From the NCBI GenBank assembly GCA_015057585.1, contig SVEF01000008.1, forward strand, positions 1 to 64,000: a stretch of DNA of 64,000 nucleotides, given 5' to 3'. Both the position numbers and the translations under genes were made by a program. The notes beneath the pieces are model-generated. The model was not told the origin of the DNA, did not search any database, and was given only the letters and a program-made list of their open reading frames with translations. The DNA comes from Lachnospiraceae bacterium. GTDB lineage: Bacteria; Bacillota; Clostridia; Lachnospirales; Lachnospiraceae. Within the stretch, counting starts at the first letter, position 1, and each line of letters starts with the position of its first letter. Below are positions 34,079 to 42,748 of the stretch, piece by piece.

Positions 34079-34684
34079 ATGTATCGATATTTTTTAAAAA
34101 AGCTGTTTGATACGATAATAGCGTTTTTGGGGATTATTGTGCTTTTAATTCCGATGGTTGTGATTGCTATTGCGATTAAAGTTGACAGTAAGGGACCGGC
34201 TATATTCAGACAGGAACGCTTGGGAAAAGGTAAGAAAAAATTCACTATCTATAAGTTTAGAACGATGGTAAATAACGCATATCAGATGGGAGGAATTGCG
34301 AATCGTTCTGATGATGCCAGAATTACAAAAGTAGGTGCTTTTTTGCGCAGAACCAGTTTGGATGAACTACCACAGTTGTTTAATATCGTAAAAGGCGATA
34401 TGGCAATCATAGGTCCAAGACCTATTTTAGATTGGGAGTTCGAAGAATATGCAAATCATCTGGAATATGCAAGGAGATATGATGTGTTGCCGGGGTTGTT
34501 CTGTACGGTGGATATTGATCTTAGGGCATCTGCAACAAGAGAAGAACAGTTTACTATGGATATCGAATATATAGATAGTATGTCCTTATGGAACGACATA
34601 AAATATTGTCTGCAAATCGTAAAGAGCGTGGTAAGCGGAAAAAATGTGTATCGGGAAGAAGTAGCCGAGCAAGAAGAGGAGTAA
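34079..34684 (+). CDS. Second initiating sugar-phosphate transferase
   Basis: A 201-residue monotopic phosphoglycosyltransferase (hydrophobic segment about 13-35; FTIYKFRTMVNNAY; SLDELPQLFNIVKGDMAIIG with GPRP). It has the same architecture as the enzyme at 31564 but is only moderately similar, so it is not a recent duplicate. ATG 34079 follows ATAGGAG. Two such enzymes in one operon could mean two lipid-linked sugars, or that one became specialised. Confidence 0.87.
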   Translation: MYRYFLKKLFDTIIAFLGIIVLLIPMVVIAIAIKVDSKGPAIFRQERLGKGKKKFTIYKFRTMVNNAYQMGGIANRSDDARITKVGAFLRRTSLDELPQLFNIVKGDMAIIGPRPILDWEFEEYANHLEYARRYDVLPGLFCTVDIDLRASATREEQFTMDIEYIDSMSLWNDIKYCLQIVKSVVSGKNVYREEVAEQEEE

Positions 34685-34704
34685 TTACTGAGAGGGGAAA
34701 CGAT

Positions 34705-35832
34705 ATGTACAGAAATAGAAAATATATTGTATTTGCATTAGATCATTATAATCCGCTGGGGGTTATCAGAAGCCTTGGGGAGGCAGGGATAGCATGTGAT
34801 TTTATTGCTGTGAAGCATAGAATGGAGTTAGGAACGAAAAGTAAATATGTGAATGTTTGCCATAAGGTTGCATCGGTGGAGGAAGGGTACCGCGTGTTGC
34901 TGGAGCAATATGGGAATCAGGGCTCAGAAAAGCCATTTCTGATTACGTGTGATGATAGGACAACAGGATACCTTGATGAAAGATATGATGAGTTAAAGGA
35001 CAAATTTATATTCTTTAATGCGGGAGAAAAAGGGCGTATTACAAAGTTCATGGATAAAAATGAGATTTTGGAATGCGCAAAGAGAAATGGATTGAAGGTT
35101 TTGGACTCTGTGGTGGTAGCTCGTGGAGAGATTCCGATGGGTCTGGAATATCCGGTTATTACAAAGTCCATTTCTCCGAATGTCGGAGGATGGAAGTCGG
35201 ATGTTCATATTTGTCATTCGGAAGAAGAACTGAAAGAAGCGTTTGAACATATTGCAGCCCCGACTGTGTTGATTCAGAAATATATTGAGAAGAAAAATGA
35301 GTATTGCATTGATGGATTTTGTATTAACCATGGAGAAAAAATGTTTAGAGGAATATCCTCTGTGTATAACTATCTGATTCCAGGCTACTACAGTCCGTAT
35401 ATGACTGTGTCAAATTTTCCGGAGGGAGAGATGAGCCGTTCCTTGCAAGGAATGATGAAGGAGATTGGTTTTGAAGGCGTTTTTTCGGCTGAATTTTTGA
35501 TTGATGCAGAGGATAATTACTGGTTTTGTGAAATCAATTTCCGAAATTCTACATGGAGTTATGCGTCTACAGTAGCAGGTATGCCGTTGCCTGTTTTGTG
35601 GGCTCAATGTATGCTTGACGGAGAAATTTCTGAAAGTATGTATAAAGAGGTTCCGAGCGGATTTACAGCTATGGTAGAACCCGTAGATTATGCAAAACGC
35701 GTTAAAACAGGTAAAATCACTTTGGCAGAATGGATGATCGCATTTAAGAAAACAAACTGCGGTTACTATTATAGTGCGGATGATGTTGAGCCATGGAGAG
35801 TTTGCGTGGAAAATTGGGGGGAACTGGGCTGA
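34705..35832 (+). CDS. ATP-grasp-family ligase
   Basis: A 375-residue enzyme with an N-terminal Rossmann-like domain (YIVFALDHYNPLGVIRSLGE) and an ATP-grasp core (YPVITKSISPNVGGWKSDV, VLIQKYIEKKNEYCIDG, and the metal-binding FCEINFRNSTWSYAS). The family forms amide or ester bonds using a carboxyl phosphate. In a polysaccharide operon it could couple an amino acid or other acid to an amino sugar. ATG 34705 fits GAGGGGAAA upstream. Confidence 0.82.
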   Translation: MYRNRKYIVFALDHYNPLGVIRSLGEAGIACDFIAVKHRMELGTKSKYVNVCHKVASVEEGYRVLLEQYGNQGSEKPFLITCDDRTTGYLDERYDELKDKFIFFNAGEKGRITKFMDKNEILECAKRNGLKVLDSVVVARGEIPMGLEYPVITKSISPNVGGWKSDVHICHSEEELKEAFEHIAAPTVLIQKYIEKKNEYCIDGFCINHGEKMFRGISSVYNYLIPGYYSPYMTVSNFPEGEMSRSLQGMMKEIGFEGVFSAEFLIDAEDNYWFCEINFRNSTWSYASTVAGMPLPVLWAQCMLDGEISESMYKEVPSGFTAMVEPVDYAKRVKTGKITLAEWMIAFKKTNCGYYYSADDVEPWRVCVENWGELG

Positions 35833-35891
35833 CGTAGGTATGCATTTGATAAAAATGTATTTATATCATGGAAGAAACGAGAAAGCATAGC

Positions 35892-36980
35892 ATGAAAAAG
35901 ATAATGTTAATTTCGTCAAAAGATAATAATTTTTATAATTTTAGAAGTGAGTTTATTTTGAAATTGATTGAATTAGGGCATGAGGTGGTACTCGTATGCC
36001 CTTATGGAAAGAAAATAGATTATTTCACAGAAAGAGGTTGTCGGTTTGTCGATATTTCCATGGATCGACGTGGGAAAAGCGTTGTGAATGACTACAAACT
36101 AATTTGTGCTTACAGAAAATTACTTGCAAGCGAAAAACCAGACCTTGTATTGACTTATACCAGTAAACCGTCTATTTATGGGGGATATGTATGTGGCTGC
36201 ATGAAGATTCCGTATATTATTAATAATGCAGGATTGATGGAAACATATGGTTTATTTGATAAGTTTATGAAAGTGCTTTATTGGGTCGGATTTCGGAAAG
36301 CGGCTTGTATGATGTATCAGAACTCTCAGGAGCGAGAAGTAATGAATAGAGTATTGTTCAATAGAGTTCGCTATAGAGATATTCCGGGGTCCGGAGTGAA
36401 CCTTTCGGAGTTTGAATTTAAACCCTATCTGGAAAGTGACGATATAATTACGTTTAATTATGTAGCACGAATTGTGGATATAAAGGGCATAAACGAATTT
36501 TTAGCCGGTGCAAAACAAATTAAGCAAAAATATTCAAATACGCGTTTTGTTATATATGGTGATTATGATGATGATACTTACCGTGATATGGTAGAAAAGA
36601 GCGTTGCCGAAGGCATTGTTGAGTACGGAGGAGTGCTCTTGGATATGAAACCTGCCATTGTACAGGCGCATGCCGTAATACATCCTAGTTATTACGAAGG
36701 GATGACAAATGTTGTTTTAGAGCATAGCGCTATGGGGCGGGTGTGTATTGGCTCCGATATTCCTGGAGTTGCAGATGGAATTGAAGATGGTGTTACTGGT
36801 TATACGTTTGAAGTAAAGAATGTAGAGTCAATGGTAGAAGCTATCATCAAGTTTGTTGAACTGCCACATGAAGAAAAAGTGAAGATGGGACAGGCTGCAA
36901 GAAAGAAAATGGAGCAAGAATTCGACAGAGACATAGTTATTGGCATTTATTTAGAGGAAATAGAGAGGATATTAAATTGA
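35892..36980 (+). CDS. GT4-family glycosyltransferase
   Basis: A 362-residue GT-B enzyme. The acceptor domain begins MKKIMLISSKDNNFYNFRSE, and the C-terminal donor domain has HAVIHPSYYEGMTNVVLEHS with the family E-x7-E-like pair and GRVCIGSDIPGV. It resembles CapM/PglA-like transferases that use UDP-N-acetyl-hexosamines. ATG 35892 gives the usual family start; ATG 35868 is possible but has no ribosome binding site. It adds one sugar of the repeating unit. Confidence 0.85.
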   Translation: MKKIMLISSKDNNFYNFRSEFILKLIELGHEVVLVCPYGKKIDYFTERGCRFVDISMDRRGKSVVNDYKLICAYRKLLASEKPDLVLTYTSKPSIYGGYVCGCMKIPYIINNAGLMETYGLFDKFMKVLYWVGFRKAACMMYQNSQEREVMNRVLFNRVRYRDIPGSGVNLSEFEFKPYLESDDIITFNYVARIVDIKGINEFLAGAKQIKQKYSNTRFVIYGDYDDDTYRDMVEKSVAEGIVEYGGVLLDMKPAIVQAHAVIHPSYYEGMTNVVLEHSAMGRVCIGSDIPGVADGIEDGVTGYTFEVKNVESMVEAIIKFVELPHEEKVKMGQAARKKMEQEFDRDIVIGIYLEEIERILN

Positions 36981-37023
36981 GGAAAATGTCTCTGATGCAA
37001 AATGTAAAAGGGAAGGTATTGTA

Positions 37024-38172
37024 ATGAAATTGTTTGTTGCTACAGATTTCAGAACGGTAAAATGTAGAGGTCGTTTTTATTTGGCTTCACAATATTTTTA
37101 CATCATAAAGAGATATAGGGAACAGTTTGGAAGTGTTGTGCTTTGTTCGCGTTATATTGAGTGCGATGAAACAGAGGGCCTGTTTAATATTGATGATTTA
37201 TTGGACGGATTTATTGGTGTAAAAGAGTTAAGCGAGTTTTTAACGTTTCCTGTTAAAAAGAAAATAGAGGATGAAGTGCGAAAATGTGACATGGTTGTAG
37301 GAAGATATCCTTCTTTTGCTGCTTCAGTTAGCGCATCAGTAGCTGACAGATTAGGTAAGACAATGTATGCGGAAGTGATGGCAGATCCGTGGGATGCTTA
37401 TTGGAATCATAGCCTGAAAGGTAAAATCATTGCACCACTTATGTTTTTGATTACAAAGAAAAACGTCAAAGGCGCTGACTACGCGCTTTATGTAACAGAA
37501 GAATTTCTGCAGAGGAGATATCCGACAAGAGGAAAGAATGTTGGTGTCTCTGACGTAATGATAGACAGAATGGCTGAAGAACGCTTAAATGAAAAATTAG
37601 AGAATCTCCAAGAGAATGTGCGGGAGTTGACATTGATGACTACCGCCGCCGTAGATGTGGCTTTTAAAGGGCAGCAATATGTCATAAAGGCTATTCCGAT
37701 TTTAAATAGGTTTGGCATTCGTGTTAAGTATTGTATGGTGGGAGGAGGAAATCCGGAAAGGCTAAAGAAGATAGCAGATAAATATGGCATTTCTGAACAA
37801 GTGAAATTTTTAGGTGTACAGACTTTAGACAAGGTAATAGATTACTTGGATCAAACGGATATATATGTTCAGCCGAGTTTACAGGAAGGATTACCAAGAG
37901 CCCTGGTAGAGGCTATGAGTAGAGGATGTGTCTGTTTGGGAGCATGTACAGGAGGAATACCGGAGTTGTTGCCAGAAGAGTGTATATTCGCACGCAAATC
38001 GGCTAAGGCAATAGCAAGAAGCATTATTAAAGTAGCAAATAAGAAAAGTATGTTTAATCTTGCAAAACAAAATTATGAGAAGGCAAAAAAATATGAAGAC
38101 GCGGTTCTTTCTGAGAAAAGAAATGCTTTTTACAATCAGGTAAAGAAAGAATTAGGATTCAAGGGCGTGTAG
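37024..38172 (+). CDS. GT4-family glycosyltransferase
   Basis: A 382-residue GT-B enzyme. The N-terminal domain is unusual in opening with a Cys/Arg-rich segment (MKLFVATDFRTVKCRGRF). The C-terminal donor-binding part has TDIYVQPSLQEGLPRALVEA and ACTGGIPELLP, typical of GT4. AAGGGAAGG precedes ATG 37024. It is one of four GT4 enzymes in the operon. Confidence 0.85.
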   Translation: MKLFVATDFRTVKCRGRFYLASQYFYIIKRYREQFGSVVLCSRYIECDETEGLFNIDDLLDGFIGVKELSEFLTFPVKKKIEDEVRKCDMVVGRYPSFAASVSASVADRLGKTMYAEVMADPWDAYWNHSLKGKIIAPLMFLITKKNVKGADYALYVTEEFLQRRYPTRGKNVGVSDVMIDRMAEERLNEKLENLQENVRELTLMTTAAVDVAFKGQQYVIKAIPILNRFGIRVKYCMVGGGNPERLKKIADKYGISEQVKFLGVQTLDKVIDYLDQTDIYVQPSLQEGLPRALVEAMSRGCVCLGACTGGIPELLPEECIFARKSAKAIARSIIKVANKKSMFNLAKQNYEKAKKYEDAVLSEKRNAFYNQVKKELGFKGV

Positions 38173-38190
38173 GAGGTTAATGGAGAGAAA

Positions 38191-38826
38191 ATGTTTCCGT
38201 TGTATGCTCGAATATGGAATAAACTAATAGAAAAAACAAATCCGATTTTTGGGAGAATTCGTCAAAAGAAATTAAAGAATAGGGATTTTACGATAATTTC
38301 AAATAACTGTTGGGCGGGGGTATGTTATGAATATTTTGCGCTTAAGAAACTCAGTCCGACCGTTGGCTTATATTTTTATGCGGAGGATTATCTGAAGTTT
38401 GTATCTGATTTAAAATATTACACCGGTTTGACTTTGGAAATGATAAGTGCGGAGAAGTCAAAGCATTACGCAGAATTAAAGAAGCGTGGTGAATTAGAGG
38501 TGCCCATCGGTAAATTAGGTGACATTGAAGTTATCTTTTTGCATTATAAAGATCCAAAAGTTGCAAAGGAAAAGTGGGAACGCAGAGTAAAAAGAATAAA
38601 TTGGAGCAATTTGATATTAAAATTTAGTTACATGAATGGTTGTACGGATGAGATGGTTCGGGAATTTGAAGAACTGAATGTGCAAAAGAAAATTATTTTT
38701 GTGCCTAAATTGTTTTCTGAGTATGATAACGCATTTGTTATTCCGGCAGGAAATGAAGGTCAAATTGAAAATGATACTTTTTATTGGAATCGTTGGTTCG
38801 ATGTTATAGAATTTTTAAATAGATAG
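38191..38826 (+). CDS. DUF1919-type polysaccharide biosynthesis protein
   Basis: A 211-residue cytoplasmic protein with the DUF1919 opening FTIISNNCWAGVCYEYF and LSPTVGLYFYAEDYLKF. The family occurs almost only in surface-polysaccharide clusters, and a role as a sugar-modifying or glycosyl-transferring enzyme is assumed. The conserved Asn-Asn-Cys-Trp patch may be catalytic. It is placed between two glycosyltransferase genes. Confidence 0.8.
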   Translation: MFPLYARIWNKLIEKTNPIFGRIRQKKLKNRDFTIISNNCWAGVCYEYFALKKLSPTVGLYFYAEDYLKFVSDLKYYTGLTLEMISAEKSKHYAELKKRGELEVPIGKLGDIEVIFLHYKDPKVAKEKWERRVKRINWSNLILKFSYMNGCTDEMVREFEELNVQKKIIFVPKLFSEYDNAFVIPAGNEGQIENDTFYWNRWFDVIEFLNR

Positions 38827-38869
38827 CTCACGTGATTTGCTTGGAAGGTGACTGGGAGGAAAATGTCAG

Positions 38870-39952
38870 ATGAAGAAAGTGGCTTGTTATTTCGGTGGAC
38901 GTACGCAGTTTGGTGGTGCAGAACGTCGGATTGGAAGAATAATGAATCAAGTTGCTAAAAGTGATATAGAAGTGCAATTTATATTTAAATTGTATGAACC
39001 AATGGAAGAAATCTGTAGGACATATGAACATGTAATTGGCGAAAAATTGAATATAAAAATGGTAGGATTTCAGCATGGATTTGAAATAATACGTTATATG
39101 CTCGTAGAAAGATTTGATAGTGTATTTTATACGGATGCTTATCTTGGAATGATTCCTTTTTTTGTGGGTGCAAAATTGGCAAAAAGTGAGACGGTTTTAC
39201 TTCAAGTAAACACATATGCATCGGTGGGACAGTTTAAGAGTTTGGCCAATGAACTGGAATTTAAGATGGTAGCGAGGTTGTCAAACAGGATAGATTGTTT
39301 ATACCCTAGTTCTGTTGCAAGATTTAGAATGTTTTATCCTCATAAAAATATTACAGTTACACCATGCCCTTTTACAAATACAGAACTTTATGCACCAGCA
39401 AGTAAGACCCGGGCGATTGTGTTTGCAGGGCGTTGGGTGGAAGGAAAAAATGTTGATTTGTTTGTGCGTGCAATGTTGCGAATTCAGGATGAGCTATACA
39501 AAGAGGGTTATAAAATCTATGTATGTGGAGAAGCAAAAGAGAATAGCTTAAGTCAAACGGTACGGCGGTTGATTGCAACATGTAAATACAATGAACTTTT
39601 TGAACTGCCGGGGTTTGTTGATTCGAAAGATTATTTGCCGTGGGCGGAAGTTTTTCTGTCCTTGCAAGTGATTAATAATTATCCGTCTCAGTCGCTGTTG
39701 GAAGCCATCTCGTGTGGCTGCTATATTATTGCTTCAGATGAAGGGGACACAGGGCTTCTTGTTAAGGACGAATATGGTGAGCTGTGCAAACTGGAAGAGA
39801 AAGATATTGCAGAAAAAATGTTGAATTATATTCGCAAAACGAAGCAGGAAAAAGAATTGGCTATATGTGACTCTAGAAAATTTGCCATAAGTCATTTTAT
39901 GATTGATAAATCTGTAGAGCATTATGTAAATATGATTAACGGTGTGATTTAA
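38870..39952 (+). CDS. GT4-family glycosyltransferase
   Basis: A 360-residue GT-B enzyme. FGGAERRIGRIMNQVAK at the N-terminus is the usual acceptor-domain glycine-rich start, and the donor domain has VFAGRWVEGKNVDLFVRAML and SQSLLEAISCGCYIIASDEG. Only a partial ribosome binding site (GGGAGG, 10 bases upstream) precedes ATG 38870. Confidence 0.85.
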   Translation: MKKVACYFGGRTQFGGAERRIGRIMNQVAKSDIEVQFIFKLYEPMEEICRTYEHVIGEKLNIKMVGFQHGFEIIRYMLVERFDSVFYTDAYLGMIPFFVGAKLAKSETVLLQVNTYASVGQFKSLANELEFKMVARLSNRIDCLYPSSVARFRMFYPHKNITVTPCPFTNTELYAPASKTRAIVFAGRWVEGKNVDLFVRAMLRIQDELYKEGYKIYVCGEAKENSLSQTVRRLIATCKYNELFELPGFVDSKDYLPWAEVFLSLQVINNYPSQSLLEAISCGCYIIASDEGDTGLLVKDEYGELCKLEEKDIAEKMLNYIRKTKQEKELAICDSRKFAISHFMIDKSVEHYVNMINGVI

Positions 39953-39971
39953 ATAAGGAGAGTTAGTGCAT

Positions 39972-41408
39972 ATGCAAGTTACCGGAGGGAAAAATATTAC
40001 ATTAAATCGATTATGGTACAGTGTCGCACTGTTACTGATTTTGGCTATGCCTATTGGTGTTTTTTTTCTTTCGGGAACAGAAGTACTAATATGGATTTGT
40101 CTGTTGATAGTTGGGCTCTGTTATCATGGAATTGTGACATTAATTAAAAAGGATTGTGTGGGTCAATCTGTTTTTTGTGATTATAGGTTCTATATTTTTT
40201 CAATCATGCTTGTTTACACTGCGGTTACGCCTGTTTATGGTTTGTTGACGAATGTAGAGAAAAATGGAATTATAGCGTTAAATGCATGGTTTGCACAGGT
40301 TTTTACTTCAAAGGAACTCTTTGAGACAACGATAATAAGTGTTCTATTTTTTATGGGAATATTGTTAGGAGTTAAGAGCGCAACACTTAGAAGGAAAAAG
40401 AAATGCGAGTTTCAGTACAGTCCGTTGCCGGAGAACAAAAATCAAGTAAAGAAGCTGGTGATGGGATGGGCGATTGTTTGTATCGTTTCGACATTGTACT
40501 GGTTAAGGCCATTTATTAATGGAGGCTTTAAGGCTATATTGGAAGGTGGGACAATTGATAGTGTCGATATGTCATCTACTTCGAGAATTTTGGACAAGTT
40601 TTTCGGGGCCGATATGATGGTAGCTTCTACTGTTGCATTAGTATTCTATATATTTCAATTAAATATAAAATCAAGAACAAGGTGGGCTGTGATAATTAGC
40701 ATCTTAGGTAGCCAATGCCTATTAGCTTTTTTGACTACACGGCGAGGCAGAGTAATAGCCATTATTCTTTGCGTTGTAGTGATTTATATTACATGGTATG
40801 TAAATCAAAAGAAAAGATTACCTATAGTTCAGGCAGGGTGTTTTTTAGGGGCGATAGTTTTCTTGTATATGTTGGAGGTTATTATGAATTTTGAAAGCGG
40901 TACAAGAAACTTATCAGATGTATTACGCCTTTTTGACGGCGTTCCGGCATATGATTCTCTTTTAACTGCAGTACGGGAAAATCAAACAGGAGGGATGCTT
41001 GTAAATGTAGTATATGGTTTTTTTAGACCCATTCCTATTCTGGGGAAACATATAGTTCAGATGTTTGGCATGGACCAGGGAAGCTCGCCTTTGTATTTAT
41101 GGATGGCAAGTCATTATCCGTCTATTTACGAAAGCGGTGGTGGACTGGCATATACGCCGCAATTAGAAGCATATTTATCGGGTGGATTAGTGGCTGCTTT
41201 TGGCTTTGGATTGTTTTATGGGATTGTTTTTGGAAAGAAACGAGAGGGACTAACAGGATTGTTTGTTATAGCTATGAGTTTTTCGATAGCCCGAGGAACG
41301 ACAGAAGTCTTAATGCATTTAGTCTGGACGTATGGAATAATTGGATATTATTTTTATGATAGAATTCTTTTTAGAAAGGTGCGGTTTGGGAATCAATCGC
41401 ATTTTTAG
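39972..41408 (+). CDS. Wzy-like oligosaccharide polymerase
   Basis: A 478-residue polytopic protein with about ten to twelve hydrophobic segments and a large extracytoplasmic loop near 320-400 (FRPIPILGKHIVQMFG, YPSIYESGGGLAYTPQLEAY). This pattern fits O-antigen or capsule polymerases, which share little sequence. There is one gene of this kind, together with a Wzx-like flippase at 44473, consistent with a Wzx/Wzy pathway. ATG 39972 or GTG 39966 are possible starts. Confidence 0.75.
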   Translation: MQVTGGKNITLNRLWYSVALLLILAMPIGVFFLSGTEVLIWICLLIVGLCYHGIVTLIKKDCVGQSVFCDYRFYIFSIMLVYTAVTPVYGLLTNVEKNGIIALNAWFAQVFTSKELFETTIISVLFFMGILLGVKSATLRRKKKCEFQYSPLPENKNQVKKLVMGWAIVCIVSTLYWLRPFINGGFKAILEGGTIDSVDMSSTSRILDKFFGADMMVASTVALVFYIFQLNIKSRTRWAVIISILGSQCLLAFLTTRRGRVIAIILCVVVIYITWYVNQKKRLPIVQAGCFLGAIVFLYMLEVIMNFESGTRNLSDVLRLFDGVPAYDSLLTAVRENQTGGMLVNVVYGFFRPIPILGKHIVQMFGMDQGSSPLYLWMASHYPSIYESGGGLAYTPQLEAYLSGGLVAAFGFGLFYGIVFGKKREGLTGLFVIAMSFSIARGTTEVLMHLVWTYGIIGYYFYDRILFRKVRFGNQSHF

Positions 41409-41462
41409 ATGAATGCATCCCAAGGATAGCAAGAGGGAGTTTCAAGAGAAGAGGAGAAACAA

Positions 41463-42731
41463 ATGGGTAACAGGCTTTTTGTATTAACGAGTTCTTTTCC
41501 GTATGGAAGTGGCGAGGAGTTCCTTGTCGAGGAATCAAACTATTATGGTGTTTTTGACCAAACTTATATTATTCCATTAGGAGATTATGACCCTGGAAAG
41601 ATAAAGAATTATAATAAACAAAATAATATTGAAATTGTTAATATAAAAGGGAAATCTGTTAGAAAAGCCAGAAAAATAATCGAGTGCCTAGGGGTTTTTG
41701 CAGAGAAAGAGTTTTGGAGAGAGATAGCATATTTGTTAAAAAAGAAGAATTTAAATATTTATTCAACCAAACAGGTTTTGAGAGAGTGTTATAAAGTCTA
41801 TCGCTTATTACCTTTGGTTGAAAGGAAATTAGAAAGTGTGATAGAAGAATTTCCTAATGATAAAGTAGTGGTTTATTGTTATTGGATGAGTATACATGCG
41901 AAAATAGCCTGTGAGCTGAAGAAGAGGATACCTAATATAAGTGTAGTAAGCAGATGTCACGGCTATGATTTGTATGAATATAGGTATCAATCGGATTATA
42001 TTCCGTTTCATCATGATATAATCGGACAATTGGATAAAATATTTGCTATTTCGACAAATGGAAAAGAATATTTGGAGAAGAGGTATTTGGATTGTAGTAA
42101 TAACATTGTGGTTTCTAGATTGGGATCGAAAGATGTAGGAACTGTAAGAAAGAGAATAATAAAGGATCAGGTATTTAGGCTTGTGTCCTGCTCTTATTGT
42201 ATTCCGTTGAAAAGGATACATCGTATTATTGAAGCACTTTCTGAAATAAAAGAATATGAAGTTGAATGGACGCATATCGGGGATGGTGTGGAATTGGAAA
42301 AATTAAAGGAAAAAGCCACGTCTATGTTAGGGGAGAATGTAAAGGCGGTGTTTAAAGGATATCTCTCTAACGACAAAGTGGTTTCCTTATATAGTACGGA
42401 GAATTTTCATTTTTTTATCAATGTTAGCGAGACGGAGGGAATTCCGGTTAGCATTATGGAGGCTCTTTCGTGTGGAATTCCGGTAATAGCCACAGATGTT
42501 GGCGGTGTATCTGAAATGATATTTGATAAGGAAAATGGTTTTTTGTTGGACAAGGATTTTAGAACAGAGGATTTAGTGAACTGTTTTAGAAAAATTCATG
42601 AGTTTGAACAACAAGAGTATGAGCAGATGAGTGAAAAGGCACTCTTTGTGTGGAATGAACGATATAATGCAGAAAAGAATTACAGAAATTTTGTTGCTGA
42701 ACTTTTGCATATGGAAAAAGAGGTTATATAA
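41463..42731 (+). CDS. GT4-family glycosyltransferase
   Basis: A 422-residue GT-B enzyme. RCHGYDLYEYRYQSDYIPF lies in the acceptor domain, and NFHFFINVSETEGIPVSIME with ALSCGIPVIATDVGGVSEMI in the donor domain. Codon use here is strongly AT-biased relative to the window flanks. GAGGAG precedes ATG 41463. Confidence 0.86.
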   Translation: MGNRLFVLTSSFPYGSGEEFLVEESNYYGVFDQTYIIPLGDYDPGKIKNYNKQNNIEIVNIKGKSVRKARKIIECLGVFAEKEFWREIAYLLKKKNLNIYSTKQVLRECYKVYRLLPLVERKLESVIEEFPNDKVVVYCYWMSIHAKIACELKKRIPNISVVSRCHGYDLYEYRYQSDYIPFHHDIIGQLDKIFAISTNGKEYLEKRYLDCSNNIVVSRLGSKDVGTVRKRIIKDQVFRLVSCSYCIPLKRIHRIIEALSEIKEYEVEWTHIGDGVELEKLKEKATSMLGENVKAVFKGYLSNDKVVSLYSTENFHFFINVSETEGIPVSIMEALSCGIPVIATDVGGVSEMIFDKENGFLLDKDFRTEDLVNCFRKIHEFEQQEYEQMSEKALFVWNERYNAEKNYRNFVAELLHMEKEVI

Positions 42732-42748
42732 TAAGGAGATTCACAAAG

